Source of the DNA: Clavaria fumosa
Lineage: Eukaryota > Basidiomycota > Agaricomycetes > Agaricales > Clavariaceae
NCBI GenBank assembly: GCA_951802425.1
Contig: OX637795.1
Span: forward strand, 3,824,501-3,888,500
Direction: 5' to 3'
DNA: 64,000 nucleotides
The notes under the pieces were generated by a model. It was not told where the DNA came from. It was given only the letters and a program-made list of their open reading frames with translations, and made no database searches. Shown one piece after another: positions 20,727-31,919 of this stretch. Position 1 is the stretch's first letter; each line of letters starts with the position of its first letter. A program made the translations under genes and the position numbers.

Positions 20727-22071
20727 TCAACCTTCCTGAAAATCCTCTTCTTTCTTGGTTTCCTCGTTTGCTGTTCCTCGGATTTGCATTCTCTGTTGCT
20801 GAGGACATTCATGGGCAAGGTGTCCTTTCTGATCACAAATAAAACATGTTCCTTCTTTGAGTCGTCTCATCCGTTCTGCCGGGGCGAGTCTTGAGGCTTT
20901 GATCGCTACTCTGTTCATGTCTCCCCTAGCTGTCTCTCCTTTGAAGGGTTGTCTGGGTGTCTTCCAGACTGGTCCCCTTTCTCTGATTCTCGTTAGGATA
21001 CCCTGTTCATACTGGATGGCCACTCCAAGCAGTCCGGACACCATCTCTGGTCTCTCGACATGCACCAGGAGATCCTTGATTGCTGGTTTCAATCCATGGT
21101 AGAACATCTCTCCTAAGGCGATTTCATTGTATCCACTCAGTACTGACCATCTGGTGAACATGGCATGGTACTCAGATACTGTCTTCTCTTGTTTGAGTTC
21201 TCTGAGTTTCGCTCTGGCCATCTGTGGTTCATTGATGGGGCCCCAGAGTTTGGCAGCTTCTTCGAGGAGCACGTTCCAATCATTGAGGAAGGGATGTCCC
21301 TATTGTTGTCAATAATCCATAGGCCCAAGTCTTCACTACAGGTCCTTCAAACCATCGTAGGAACTGTAGGCACCTCGCTTTGTCCTGACCTGCTCCAAAG
21401 TAGAATGGGTATGCTGCGAAATATAGGTATGCCTGCACCACGAATGGTCCCCAGTTCTCTCGTTCTCCATCAAATGGGACGGGGGGTGTTGGCTTTGGTG
21501 GTTTAGGTATTCCTATCCTTTCTGGCATTCCGACCATTCCTGGGTATCCTCCTCCTGGTGGGCCTCCTCCTGGTGGGCCTCCTCCTGGTGGGCCTCCTCC
21601 TGGTGGTTCCCCTCCTGGTGGTCTCCTCCCGAAAGGTTCACTCCCAGAAGGGTCCCTTCCTGGTGGGCCTCCACCTGGTGGTTTGCTTCCGGTCCCTCTT
21701 GGTAAGGTGAAGGGGTTATACTCTGCTGCAGGTGTGGTGCCTTCCTTTACTCCTTCGAAGGGATCTGTCAACATGGTGACCCTTCCTTTGCCCTTTGGTG
21801 CTGGTGTTGGTGTTGTCGGTTCCTGCTTGGGTATAAAGTATTCTTGTTCTGCACTCACGGAGGTCTCCACCTCTGGTAGTCCCATCCTTGCCCTATATTT
21901 GGCTTCTTCTTCCCTGTGTGCAGCCATTCTGGCTTCAAACTCTCTTTCCTTCTTGAAGATGTCTTCCTCTAGACTTGATGCCATGAGTGAAGTCTGTCTT
22001 TCTGCTGTATAGGCTGTGGCAATCTTTGCCCCTCCCTTGCTCCCTGGAATATCTTCTTTAACGGAGCTCAT
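20727..22071 (-). pseudogene. gag: gag of element B copy 1, frameshifted
   Basis: The N-terminal 263 codons (22071-21280) include a Gly-Pro tandem array (GGPPGGGPPGGG, DNA 21545-21610) and the start of the capsid domain. A small deletion near 21300 shifts the frame, and 21272-20727 resumes the capsid and the zinc knuckle CFICDQKGHLAHEC. B2 has the same gene as one 456-codon frame. Confidence 0.9.
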
Positions 22072-22100
22072 CGGTATGACTTCTTCTTTCGTGTGGGTTC

Positions 22101-22931
22101 CTGCAAATGATCTCTATGATCCTTCCTTCCAGGTTACACTCGATTTGTACTTCTGCTCTGAGTGCGTCAAGCCAGGTGATTGGGTACCCTAGGTTGGTGT
22201 AGTCTCGGTGTTTAAACTCGAGTGCGGGCACAAATGAGATGACTGGATTTCTCTATCCCTTCCTGGGCAGCGTATAATACTTGCAGGTTCCGATGTGCAG
22301 TTCTCCTCTGAATGGTTCTGGGGGGTATTACTCTCCCTAAAGGTTGTGTCCACAATACTGCGGCGTCTAAGACTCGTCCCACTACGTTCTGTTCCAAATT
22401 GGTAACAGAGATATCTGAATCGTCTGGGTCAATGTGTCTTCTTCTTCTTCAAGGTAGTCTCTCTCGTCTTTCTTCAGAGGTGTCTGTGGTCTCCCAATCC
22501 GGTTCTCTCTCTTGCTCTAGGCTTACTGAAGAGCTTTGATCTTGTGTCGGGCTTGTGACAGCAAAACCCCTTTGGTGTGCAAGGGTAGAGCGAAGGGTCT
22601 GCTCAGTTTCTAAGGCTAGTCGGTAGTCCTGGCGGACTTGTCTCTCGATATGCAGGGAATACTCCTGCAGTAGTCGAAGTGTCTGGTAATAAGTCTGGGG
22701 ATTGGCTTGGAGTAGCCGGTCCTTTATCCAAGTTCTTGTATACCTTTGGTAGTACTCGAACCGATAGAGGTTCTGCTCAATCGATGGGTGGCTGGTGAAA
22801 CTCTCAGGAGGGATGACTTGCGACCTTAAGGGTGGGAAGACAAATCCTTCCAGCGTGAAGTTCTCAGCAGCGACATTTGCTGTCAGACTTAGTTGAGGTC
22901 TCTCAAGTAAGTGTATAGACGAAAAGATCAA
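22101..22931 (-). pseudogene. ORF1 of element B copy 1 (starts in LTR, no ATG)
   Basis: This frame runs from R-U5 of the 5' LTR through the leader towards gag. Protein features: helical, Arg/Gln/Tyr-rich (YYQRYTRTW, RQVRQDYR), then acidic. It is interrupted near 22449 by a CGA-to-TGA stop, and a further piece is visible at 22212-22397. See the B2 copy (46798-47686). Confidence 0.45.
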
Positions 22932-24339
22932 AGCTAGGGTACATGTGGGTTGGTCCCAGGTCTTATATACTCTAGCTATGGGCTGTACATGATGTATGAG
23001 TCATTGATTAAATATTGGAATCTGATAGATGATCAGGAAAGCTGCGCGCTTGCACTGGAATGATGAGTCTGAGCAGTGTCGATCTTTGTTGGGATCCTTG
23101 TGATGATGATGTCATCAGCGATCAGATAGGGTCCCCGCTTCGATGCATTACATCACAGTCAGCTGCGTCTGATCTTGTTGGGGATATGATCGGAGGATCA
23201 GATGATCTGTGATCGAGCTGTTCTGAGTCATGATTACTTGATTGATCGGTGTGATGCAGTGATCAAGTGAAACTGATCTTTGATCAGAGATCTTCTTAGG
23301 GGTGATCGTGTCTGGTGGATAGGGGTCTGCCCAATCGAGGTCGAGATCAGCCCGTGGTGGTTATTGGATAAAAGGACAGTCTTCCTTCTTTCGCTGTCTC
23401 TTCAGAGTCTGCCTGCTATGTGTTTCCAAGGCCACCACCTTGTCGAGTTCTTCCACAGCTCTTCTCTCTTCACTCCCCGCACTGGGATCAAGCTCTCCTG
23501 CGATACCTTCCACTGGTGGGTTCAACTCATCCCTGCCGATGCGGACCTCTATTGGGTCCTCGACCGATGCTTCACCTGTGGGGATCCCTCCCACCTTGTC
23601 AAGGATTGCTCCTTGACTCAAGGTCCCTACCGACGTATCTGTGACCTTCTCGAGGACCCTCATGGTGAGCTAGCCGAGCTGCTTCTCTCTGTCTCCAGTA
23701 AGTCTGATTCTTTATAGATTGGGACTGGGCTCCTCCCCGTCCTCCCTCGCCAACTGTTTGGGCCACCACCCCCTGGGGTGACCAAGGTACCTGGTACCAA
23801 GGTGGGCAGGATTGGGCTGAGATCGGTTCTGGTCCTGTACACCTGGCTTACCGTCCCCAGGTCCAGACCTCCAACCTCTGGATACCCCGTTGGTGGCACC
23901 TCCTCCGTCGCCCTCCCTTCCTACCGTTGACCTCCCCCCTGCCTATTCCTCCCTCCCGTCTCCTACTCTGGACGACGGAGGTTCTCTCAGCGCTGTGCGA
24001 GATCTGTGAGAGGCTGCCCTGGAGGCGGGAATCTGGGATGGTCAGTTTGCCTCCCATCCCTTGAGGGTAGCTCTCGGGTTCGTGGGTGAGTCTGACTTCT
24101 CAGACTCTTCAGATGAGTTGTGGGAAGAGGAGTCTTGGGGGTCTGAGTACGGCGCCTCGGGCTCCTCCCTTGATGAAGAGGGGTCTTGGCTTTCTTTCAT
24201 GTAGATAAGTATTGTACTTATCTTGCGATAAAATATATAGTTGGGGTTTAGCCCCTTGTTCGCCTGATTTGCATGGTGTTTCTTAAGTTAAAGGATTGAA
24301 ATTTGCTGGCCTGATAGTACAGACGACGCTTTCATGACA
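22545..24339 (-). repeat. 5' LTR of element B copy 1
   Basis: It is 1795 bp. It carries the antisense gene at 23418-24204, but exon 2 there has a CGA-to-TGA stop (about 24007), so this copy is broken. The self-primer pair (22924-22935 and 22532-22543) both carry the same CpG change and stay complementary. Confidence 0.95.
23418..24204 (+). pseudogene. LTR-encoded antisense zinc-knuckle gene, broken copy
   Basis: Exon 1 (23418-23697) is open with the knuckle CFTCGDPSHLVKDC, and the splice signals are kept. Exon 2 (23861-24204) has a premature TGA where the other copies have CGA. It is the only one of five copies with a stop in the predicted spliced frame. Confidence 0.55.
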
Positions 24340-27006
24340 CTGGAATGAAAGGCAGTGCAGTGAAATACACCTGCAAGGCAGACACACTAAGTGCTGGAAA
24401 GAACTCTTGAATCATTCTTTCACTGTCATAAAGCAGTGCTAAGACAACTGGATCTCTAGAGCTATTCATCTGCAAAATATCACTTGTCAGCATTGTCTGT
24501 CCCAGAGCTTCAAACCATGCACATACCTTCAAGCATCCCTGCACAGCCACCAACATCTGAATTGCATCTTTCAGATATCCAAGGAGACTGCAGACCTCAA
24601 TCCAGTTCACCAAATACTTCAAGCAAAAATCTTTCAAAAGCTGCAATAGGTCACTTGAAAGCAATCCACTGCAAATATGCAATCCCCAATGTCTACATGC
24701 ATACTCTAGACTGCATGAGATATCTCTTGATATCTTTTCTGAGAGACCTGGCACTTCATGGTTGAATTTTGTAGGATCTCCTATGCCACATATATCCTTC
24801 TTCAGCCTTGCCATCAAAGTCAAGCACCTCTTGGCAAGAATGGTGTGTTGCATTTGGGGATTGACTCTGAACTGTAGTGCCTGCACTTTCTGGCATCTGT
24901 TGTGGTCCACAATAAAGTCAACAAATGATGGGTGGATTAACTGGATAACTCCAGCACTGTCTGCTGGGATAATCATGATTGACTGCAATTGCTGAAGATA
25001 GTGGTTGTGGTCAAGCAGATCCTCCAATTGATCTAATGGGAGGGGATCCTGGAGGAGAGCAATAGCTCCAAGAAACAAGTGCAATTTGGCTGCAAGTTGA
25101 TCAGAAATATTTGAAAATGTGCTTTTGAGCACTTGAGAGTACAACTGATCTAGATGCTGCTGTGGAGATGTGCCAGCAACAGGCTTTTTTTGCAAAAGTA
25201 CCTCCAATTGTGCCACAGGATCACCTGGATCAGCCATCCCAATGAACCTTACTGCAGTGGCAGCAAAAATGAAGAGGCCTGAAGACATATGTGTCAAGGT
25301 TTCAATATCTATAGAAGATGGCCAGGGAGCAAGAATGTGATATTGATCCTTGATCTCATCAAATTGCTGTTCCAAATAATGCTTGATATCACTTTCAACA
25401 ATGTCCGAGTCAACTTGATGAAGAATCAAAGGTCTGGTTTCATTGCTGAGATATGGATATTGAATGGGTCTACTGGTGATGAGGAATTGCAATGGGAACA
25501 GCTTGTTAATGTGTTGAGACAAGGATGCCAAAATGGTTGATGTGGCATTGTCATCTTTGCACTCATCCAATGCATCAATCACAACCACACTCCGAGGAAA
25601 CTTCTCTCCAACAGCAAGCAGTGGCTTCACAATCAACTTCTGCAGCTGATAGGAGACATCAGAGTAGACAATTTCCGGGTCAGACCTAAGAATATCTGAA
25701 AGGACAGCCTTGAACTCCGGGCAAAATTTTCCCATCTGATAGGCAATGGTAGTGAACACCAGTTTGATGTCACTGCAATCAGCATTATCCCTGGAGCAAA
25801 AGAAGTTTGCAGCCAGGATGCCTTTGTCCTGACAATGCTCTGCACAGGTAAACGCAATTGTTGTCTTCCCACTTCCAGCTAAACCATTGATCCAAAATAT
25901 TGGACTCCCCACCCCTGCAGGTCTACCAAAGCCTGGAGAGGGGACAGGTACACCCTCCTGGTCCCAGGTGCACTCAGGATAACTAATCCACTGGAATACT
26001 TCTTCAAGAACTTTGACACGGGTTCCAGGGAGACAAGGAACTAGCTTCCCCCTGTAACGGAAATGGGCCCCAATTGCATAGGGAAGATTCAAACCACCTG
26101 TACAAGTCAGCATCAGTAATGTACTGCAGCCGGACTAAACTATTACCATAAGCATCAGGTTTTATCTTGATTTCCTGATACATGATTTAAGTCAGAGACT
26201 GGACAAGGAATGCCGACAGAACAAAACACGCTTCAATGCCCTCTTGATTTCTCTCAATCTTTTCCTCAATTCGGGTCATAACTTTTCCTGTGAACCCAAC
26301 ATGTTCCTAGTCATTTAAACAATCAGGTTTTGGCTTTTGTCAGATTTGACACTGATAAACTTACCTCAAGGGCAAACTCTAACTTGCTTTGAGCCTGACA
26401 TCCAGGCAGCTCCATTTAGAGAGTGTAAATGGCACAGCATATATACTCACCAGAAAACTTTCAATAGACCGATGGATAGCAGAAATGCAGCTTGCAATCT
26501 CATGAGCATCTCGACGGTGGGCGAAGACGTGTTTGGCATAGTTCCGATCAACTATGTTTTGGGCCCGGGCACCCATGGACTTCCATGATCTTCCATCCAG
26601 GATAAGCAATGCGCACACCAAGGGATGGTGGCTTACTCAGAAAGACTGTTGATACGGTCAACCATGGCTTCTGATAAGACACCTTTATTGGTATTCAACA
26701 CCCTCTTCAGCATGGCATCCAAGTCCTGAACACGTTGGGCCAGTGAAACCAAGTCATCGCCGATTTGTTTGGTTTTCTGGATGAGGGACAGGTGAGAAGT
26801 GCGACAGTCCAGTAAATGAGATGGATTTTGCACACCTGAACAGCATCAAGGAGGATGACGAAGCCCTTGATGCCTTCTTGAAGCCCTGGCACACCCGTCC
26901 TGCCTGCGACCTCCTTGAACCGGTCGAGAGCATTCTGGAGACTGACGAAGGCAATTGAGCGGGGTCCTAACTTCAGCTTCTCCGCTACAGGGCTTTGTGG
27001 CCCCAT
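24340..27006 (-). pseudogene. NLR gene, 5' segment: helical N-terminus and NACHT
   Basis: Probable start ATG at 27006 (MGPQSPVAEKLKL). Exons 27006-26836, 26776-26637 and 26589 to about 26453 are joined by introns 26777-26835 (59 nt) and 26590-26636 (47 nt), both in phase. They encode a helical domain (FKEVAGRTGVPGLQEGIK; QIGDDLVSLAQRVQDLD) resembling the MLKL-like four-helix domains of many Agaricomycete NLRs. Short exons follow down to about 26.1 kb, not fully resolved. The NACHT frame (26113-24340) has a P-loop GLAGSGKT (residues 77-84), Walker B VVVIDALDE (176-184) and sensor ITSRP (211-215), then a helical region. It is cut by element B at CTGGA; without B the frame runs into 13382. The expected role is NTP-dependent oligomerisation leading to cell death in non-self recognition; this is inferred from the family. 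Confidence 0.85.
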
Positions 27007-27439
27007 ACTGATACAGGAGTTTGTATAGCACTTGTCGATGATGAGTGGCAAATCCAAGACAGACGCTGCGTTGCTTATTGATAACGACGAATGAACCCCG
27101 TGCGCCCTGTTGATGCGTGTTATTCCGAGGCGGTGTTGCGGCACACATGCCCAAACAAAGCTGTATCGAAGACGAAAGCGCTCGACAAATCGTTGGCTGG
27201 ATGTTGTGAGCTTCGCAATGGCACGTAAGTGCGCAAACGCGAATCCGGAGTCATCTGCTAGTCATTATGAGTTACCCAGGAGGCTTGGGCCCGGCCAGTC
27301 GTCACGTGATGAAGAATAGAGTCCATTCCTTCGCTTGTTTTCCCTTTCTTTGTTGTCATCGACATCGCTTTCTCACCAACAAAATGCACATCTCCCGCCT
27401 CTCGTCCACCAGCACCCACCACTTTTTATGGCAATGCGA
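27007..27439. other. Region upstream of the NLR gene
   Basis: This is the probable NLR promoter and 5' leader. Short plus-strand frames exist here but show no recognisable domain. No transposon end or clear TATA box was found. Confidence 0.3.
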
Positions 27440-28740
27440 AGTCAACACGTGCTGGGAGGGCCCCTCTTCTCAAGCGCCTTTCACATTCAATCAGAGCCCA
27501 GGTAATGTCCCTTCCTCTACCCCCTACCTCGTCCATGCCGGGGCGCCTAGTGCCCTCTTGGGCAGTGCCAGAGCCAGACGCAGGCCCTCGCGGCTCCGGA
27601 GACCTACAGGAAGAGAGACCCTTCCGAGGGACCAGACCAAACAAAAAAGGCACGATGTGAGGGAGTATCTCCGGCGCAACTATATATATATATATGGATG
27701 GATGCGAGGAAGGCGGAGAGTCCGTGCAGCGGGCGACTGTGGGTGGGAGGGGAAGACGTCCTGACGGACGAGCGAACGGCCCCTCCCATCGTCTGACCGG
27801 CGATGCGCGACAAACCTTGCACCCATTGGGGAGGTGTCTGTCAGTCCCCGGAACCCCCTTTGACGCCCCGTCTACTGCAACAATATCCTGCAATCCACCG
27901 GGGACGGCCAAGAAAGTAGACCTACGCGGATGTGTGCCAGACGAGGGGACAACGTGCAGACGGCGGCAACGTGGTGAGCTGTGCACATCTTATAGCTACT
28001 TACCTAATATGGAAAGAGGGCGTCATCATTCATCGTTGATCTCAGGGTGAGCAGTGCACAGGAACGATTAGCGTACCCTGCTGTGTCGATGTTACTGTGC
28101 GCGTCAGTAACGCGGTATAAACTCTACTCGTTGCAATATATATATATATCAATTTGTATCTACATTGATGGCAAGAGGGCGGTGGCGGGTGGGACTACAA
28201 AGGAGATGATGATGGCAGCAAGTACAGCCCTGGCGCAACAAATCAGAATTGGAAAAGCTGGCGATTCAAGGTACACGTTGAGTGGGGGGTGGGTGGTGGT
28301 AGGGGTATTTGGGCGGTGGACGAACAAACGGGCGGGCGGTCCCTTCGTGTGTCTGGTATGGAAACACCGGCGGTGCAAAGAATTTTTCGCGTCCCCGAAG
28401 CCGGGGGGGGGGGGGGGGGGGGCAAGGCAGTTCTCAATATCTACCTTTCGATGGGCGCAGTGGGCCTGCGTAGGGCCAGACGGGAGGAGGGTGCCCCCAT
28501 TGATACACCTGCGTGTCATGGGTTAGGGATGCATAACATGTGCGAGGAACGCGGCGGCGGCGGCGACGTACGAAAGGGGCGGCGGTGGCGAGCTGGAAGA
28601 GCTGGAGGAGGAGGAGGATGAGGTAGAGCTGGAGAGGGCGAGAGATTGGGGATGGCATTCGTGGTGGTGGGTGGGTGCGAGTGAGGGTGGAATGAAGGAC
28701 TGGGGGTTGGTCTCTCTTCAGTGGATGGCTTTTATTTTAT
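27440..28740 (+). repeat. Dispersed repeat unit, tandem copy 1
   Basis: It shares with 29330-30500 both a 5' half (also related to 670-1260 and 63190-63780, with motifs such as GAGGGACCAGACCAA and CGGCGCAACTATATATA) and a 3' half (CGAACAAACGGGCGGGCGG, GGAAACACCGGCG). The 3' half ends in sequence that is coding in copy 2 (EVELERAR-like) but is out of frame here. A (TA)n run lies near 27681 and another near 28139. Confidence 0.7.
28403..28422 (+). repeat. Homopolymer of 20 G
   Basis: Twenty consecutive G in the 3' half of repeat copy 1; the tandem copy has only a short mixed G/C stretch at this place. It can form a G-quadruplex and is prone to assembly error. Confidence 0.9.
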
Positions 28741-29329
28741 AGGTTCGCGCTGATAGGGGCAGGGCAGTAGGGACAGCGCGGGTGGGGCGGCACACGCGGG
28801 TCTAGTGGATCCTTCATCACCGGTTTGATCCCGTTGATGCGAGGAAACTCGAGCTACTCCTTCTTGAGCGGATTAACGCCGTCCGTTTGCATTAGAATTG
28901 GATTTGAATTTTATTCTTGTTGAAAGCTTTCATTCCAAAGTCGCTAGACACTTTGAATGATGGGAGGGGGATCGGAAATCAGATTTGCTGATTACTATGT
29001 TACTGCCGGAGCTGCTTTGCCCTTTGGTGTTCGTCTGAGAAAGTAGGCGTCGAGTTAGTTGAGTGCGGGGATCATGGTGGAAGATGAGTCGCCTAACTGT
29101 GTAACGAGGAGTGACATCTGTCAACGCGTGCGGTACTCTGCTTACGTGCGGAGGCCATGTCGTTCTGCGTGGGTCAATGCTGTGCACTTCTTATTCTATA
29201 TCGCCGACCACCGGTTCCAATCCCCCCGACTCCCTTGCTTCCTGGAGGATCACGAACCATGCCATTCGCTTACGGGGTCAACTGAACGCCTGGGGATGAC
29301 GTCGGGGTGTGTGCGAAGTCAACACGTAG
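28741..29329. other. Spacer between repeat units
   Basis: It holds short frames on both strands with no recognisable protein, and neither tandem unit covers it. Nothing else was identified. Confidence 0.4.
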
Positions 29330-30312
29330 TGGGAGGGCGCAACCTCTATAAACAGACTTCTCAAGCGCCTCTCACATTCAGTCAAGCCAGGCAATGTCCC
29401 CTGCCCTACCTCGCCCATGCCGGGCCGCCTAGTGCCCTCTTGGGCAGTGCCAGAGCCAGATACAGGCCCTCGCGGCTCCGGAGACCTACAGAAAGAAAGA
29501 CCCTTCCGAGGGACCAGACCAAACAAAAAGGCGCGATGTGAAGGTGTATCCCCGGCGCAACTATATATACGTATGGATGGGAGGAAGGCGGAAGGTCCGT
29601 GCAAAGGGAGACTGGCGAACGAGCGGACGGCCCCTCCCGTCGTCTGACTGGCGATGCGCGGCAAACGTCGCATCCTTGGGGAGGTGTGTAGACCGTGAGG
29701 CTCCTCAGCCAAAACAGCCGCCACCGCCGTGTCTGTCAGCCCCAGTAACCTCCTTTGACGCCCCGTTTACTGTATCAATATCCTGCAATCCACCGGGGAC
29801 GGCCAATAATGCAGACCTACGCGGATGTGCGCCCGACGAGGGGACAACGTGCAGACGGCGGCGACGTACGTCACGGCAAGGGGCGGTGGTGGTGAGCTGG
29901 ATGACAGATGGGTGACGGATGGTCTGACGAACGACACTGAAGAACTGCGCTATTTACCTAATATGGAAAGAGGCGTCATCGTCGATCTCAGGGTAAGTGC
30001 GGTGTGTTACGGTATATGTGGGGGGTTATTTTGGGGTGGTAGGGGGTATTTGGGCGGTGAACGAACAAACGGGCGGGCGGTCCCTTCGTCTGTCTGGCAT
30101 GGAAACACCGGCGATGCAAAGAACTCGCCGCGTCCCCGGGGCCGGAGACTGCTCTCAATATCTCCCCCTTTCGATGAGCCCAGTGGCCCGCGTAGGGCCA
30201 GGCGGGAGGAGGGTGCCCCCATTGGTACACCTGCGTGTCAGTCATGGGTTAGGGATATGTGCCAGAAACGCGCCGCGGCGGCGGCGACGTACGAAAGGGG
30301 CGGCGGTAGCAA
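29330..30312 (+). repeat. Dispersed repeat unit, tandem copy 2
   Basis: It matches 27440-28600 with substitutions and small indels (about 85% by eye). A long plus-strand frame (29825-30502) crosses most of it, but its N-terminal part is low-complexity and probably not protein. Only the last part (from about 30313) looks coding. Confidence 0.7.
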
Positions 30313-30691
30313 GCTGGAAGAGCAGCAGGAGGATGAGGTAGAGCTGGAGAGCGCGAGAGAGTGGGGATGGCATTGGTGTGTACGAGTGAGGGTGAATGAG
30401 ACGCTGGTGTGCATGCTGCAGGAGGCGTTCTGCGGGGGGTGCATGGTCGGGCGGGACGATCTGGCGCGGCTTGTGGTGTACTGGGTGGTCCCGAATGGGT
30501 GAGTTGATGCCGTTTTTTTATTTCCTTTTTTCGTTTGGTCCTGGATGTGGGTGTGGCTGATGTTGGTGCTTGACTTGCGGCGAAGGTGCTGGATCGTGGT
30601 CCCCTCGATGATCGTCTGGATGCTTGGGAAGGACCTCGTCGAGCTGCTGCACGTCGCGCAGGAGAAAACGGATGACAAGAAGACGATATGA
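30313..30691 (+). pseudogene. C-terminal fragment resembling EBP/EXPERA membrane proteins
   Basis: Exon end 30498 (…VVYWVVPNG) joins in phase across a GT-AG intron (30499-30585) to exon 30586-30691 (CWIVVPSMIVWMLGKDL, then a Lys/Asp-rich tail ending KKTI). The pattern of a Tyr-Trp membrane segment, Asn-Gly, Trp-Ile-Val-Val-Pro and a basic tail resembles the last membrane helix of emopamil-binding protein (sterol isomerase) and EXPERA relatives. The N-terminal part is missing, and repeat-derived sequence lies in its place. It may be a captured fragment; the assignment is tentative. Confidence 0.4.
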
Positions 30692-30812
30692 GCGTGTCTG
30701 ATCTACCAGCCGTGTTTTTGTTTTGTGGTCTTGGTTAACCTCTCGTCGTTTATGCCTGCTGCTCGATGCCTGCTGCTCGAAATGGACAGCTTAGACAACC
30801 ACGTGACATGTG

Positions 30813-31914
30813 GGGTAGGTCGCACGAGCCCGGCTGTGTAACCTATCACGTAAATAGGGCCAAATGAAAGTACAGCCAGCTGTATTTGACTGTTTTCCCC
30901 ACACCATATTGGGCATGTATAGTGTACACCCCACCATATCTTCAGCTCTAATATGGTAGGCTCCACACCATATGGCCATGTATAGTGTACACTTCACCAT
31001 ATCTTCAGCTCTAATATGGTAGGCTCCACACCATATCAACTCAAGGTGGAAATATGGTGGGCTCCACACCATATCAACTCAAGGTAGAAATATGGTGGGC
31101 TCTACACCATTTTGGCTCAAGGTGGAAATATGGTAGGCTCCACACCATATCAACTCAAGGTGGAAATATGGTAGGCTCCACACCATATCAACTCAAGGTG
31201 GAAATATGGTAGGCTCTACACCATATCAACTCAAGGTGGAAATATGGTGGGCTCTACACCATATCAACTCAAGGTAGAAATATGGTGGGCTCTACACCAT
31301 TTTGACACAACTTTTTTGCATGGCTTGCAAACTAGACAAATTATATATCAAAAAATCGCTAAAATTCAGCAGATTCTGATTCTGGAAACTATATGTCTGT
31401 ACCTCGTTTCGTTCAGCTGCAATTTGCAAAATACACAAAATATATTCATTTGTCCTCAGTTCTGCAGTACCCTGGCTTGAAAATGGATTAGATAACTGGA
31501 GGACCCACATACTGCCTGTGGGTATATGGCAAGGGTGTGGATTAGTTTTAACTACCCACCCACCATCTCTGTCACCTCCCTGAAGTGTGTTACTAGGAAT
31601 TAGGGTGTTATTGGCCTGGGAGCATGGCTATTTGTTATATTGCAAATTCCAGCCATCAGACTACACCTTATGACATCTAATACAATCATACAAAGCCCAT
31701 AATATTTGGTGCAAAATTACAGATTCCCCATGTCTATTTTCCCAAAATTCTCAAAATCTCTCCCCAGATAGCCCCCTTTGTCAAATCACATATTCCTGCG
31801 GTCAAATAGCTGACAATGTATACATGAAGACATGTGCAAAGTTTGGTGAAGTTAGGAAAAGTTCTCAGGAAGATAGCTCAGAATGTGTCTCTTGGAGTGT
31901 AAGGCAAGGTAATG
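30813..31914 (+). repeat. Left inverted arm of the foldback element
   Basis: It is the reverse complement of about 56340-57498, over 90% identical by eye, with unequal numbers of 38-bp units. A minus-strand 93-codon frame and other short frames here are by-products of the repeat array. No gene was seen. Confidence 0.85.
31013..31310 (+). repeat. 38-bp tandem array, left arm
   Basis: About eight units of 38 bp built around ATATGGT-AGGCTCCACACCATAT and CAACTCAAGGTGGAA. Each unit contains its own inverted repeat (ATGGTnnnnnnACCAT type). Subterminal arrays of this kind are common transposase-binding regions in foldback elements. Confidence 0.85.
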
Positions 31915-31919
31915 CCTTG

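Larger units (their letters stand above)
13383..24339 (-). mobile_element. Element B copy 1: Ty3/gypsy chromovirus, decayed
   Basis: LTRs of 1795 bp lie at 13383-15177 and 22545-24339, with target duplication CTGGA at 13378-13382 and 24340-24344. The internal region encodes (minus strand) ORF1, gag with a zinc knuckle, and pol. Pol is broken by a stop at the start of RT, a deletion across the RT active site, a stop before the chromodomain, and a nested solo LTR. A purine tract (AAGAGAGAGGGTCG) precedes the 3' LTR. It lies in the same orientation as the NLR gene and splits NACHT from WD40. Confidence 0.95.

Noticed and set aside
30313..30691. Reading the EBP-like tail as a TB2/HVA22-type membrane protein
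   Set aside because: The Asn-Gly, Trp-Ile-Val-Val-Pro and basic-tail pattern fits EBP/EXPERA better; still only tentative.
31013..31310. 38-bp regularly spaced repeats looked like a CRISPR array
   Set aside because: Units are directly adjacent without unique spacers, have a mirrored copy at 56930-57300, and sit inside a eukaryotic foldback element.
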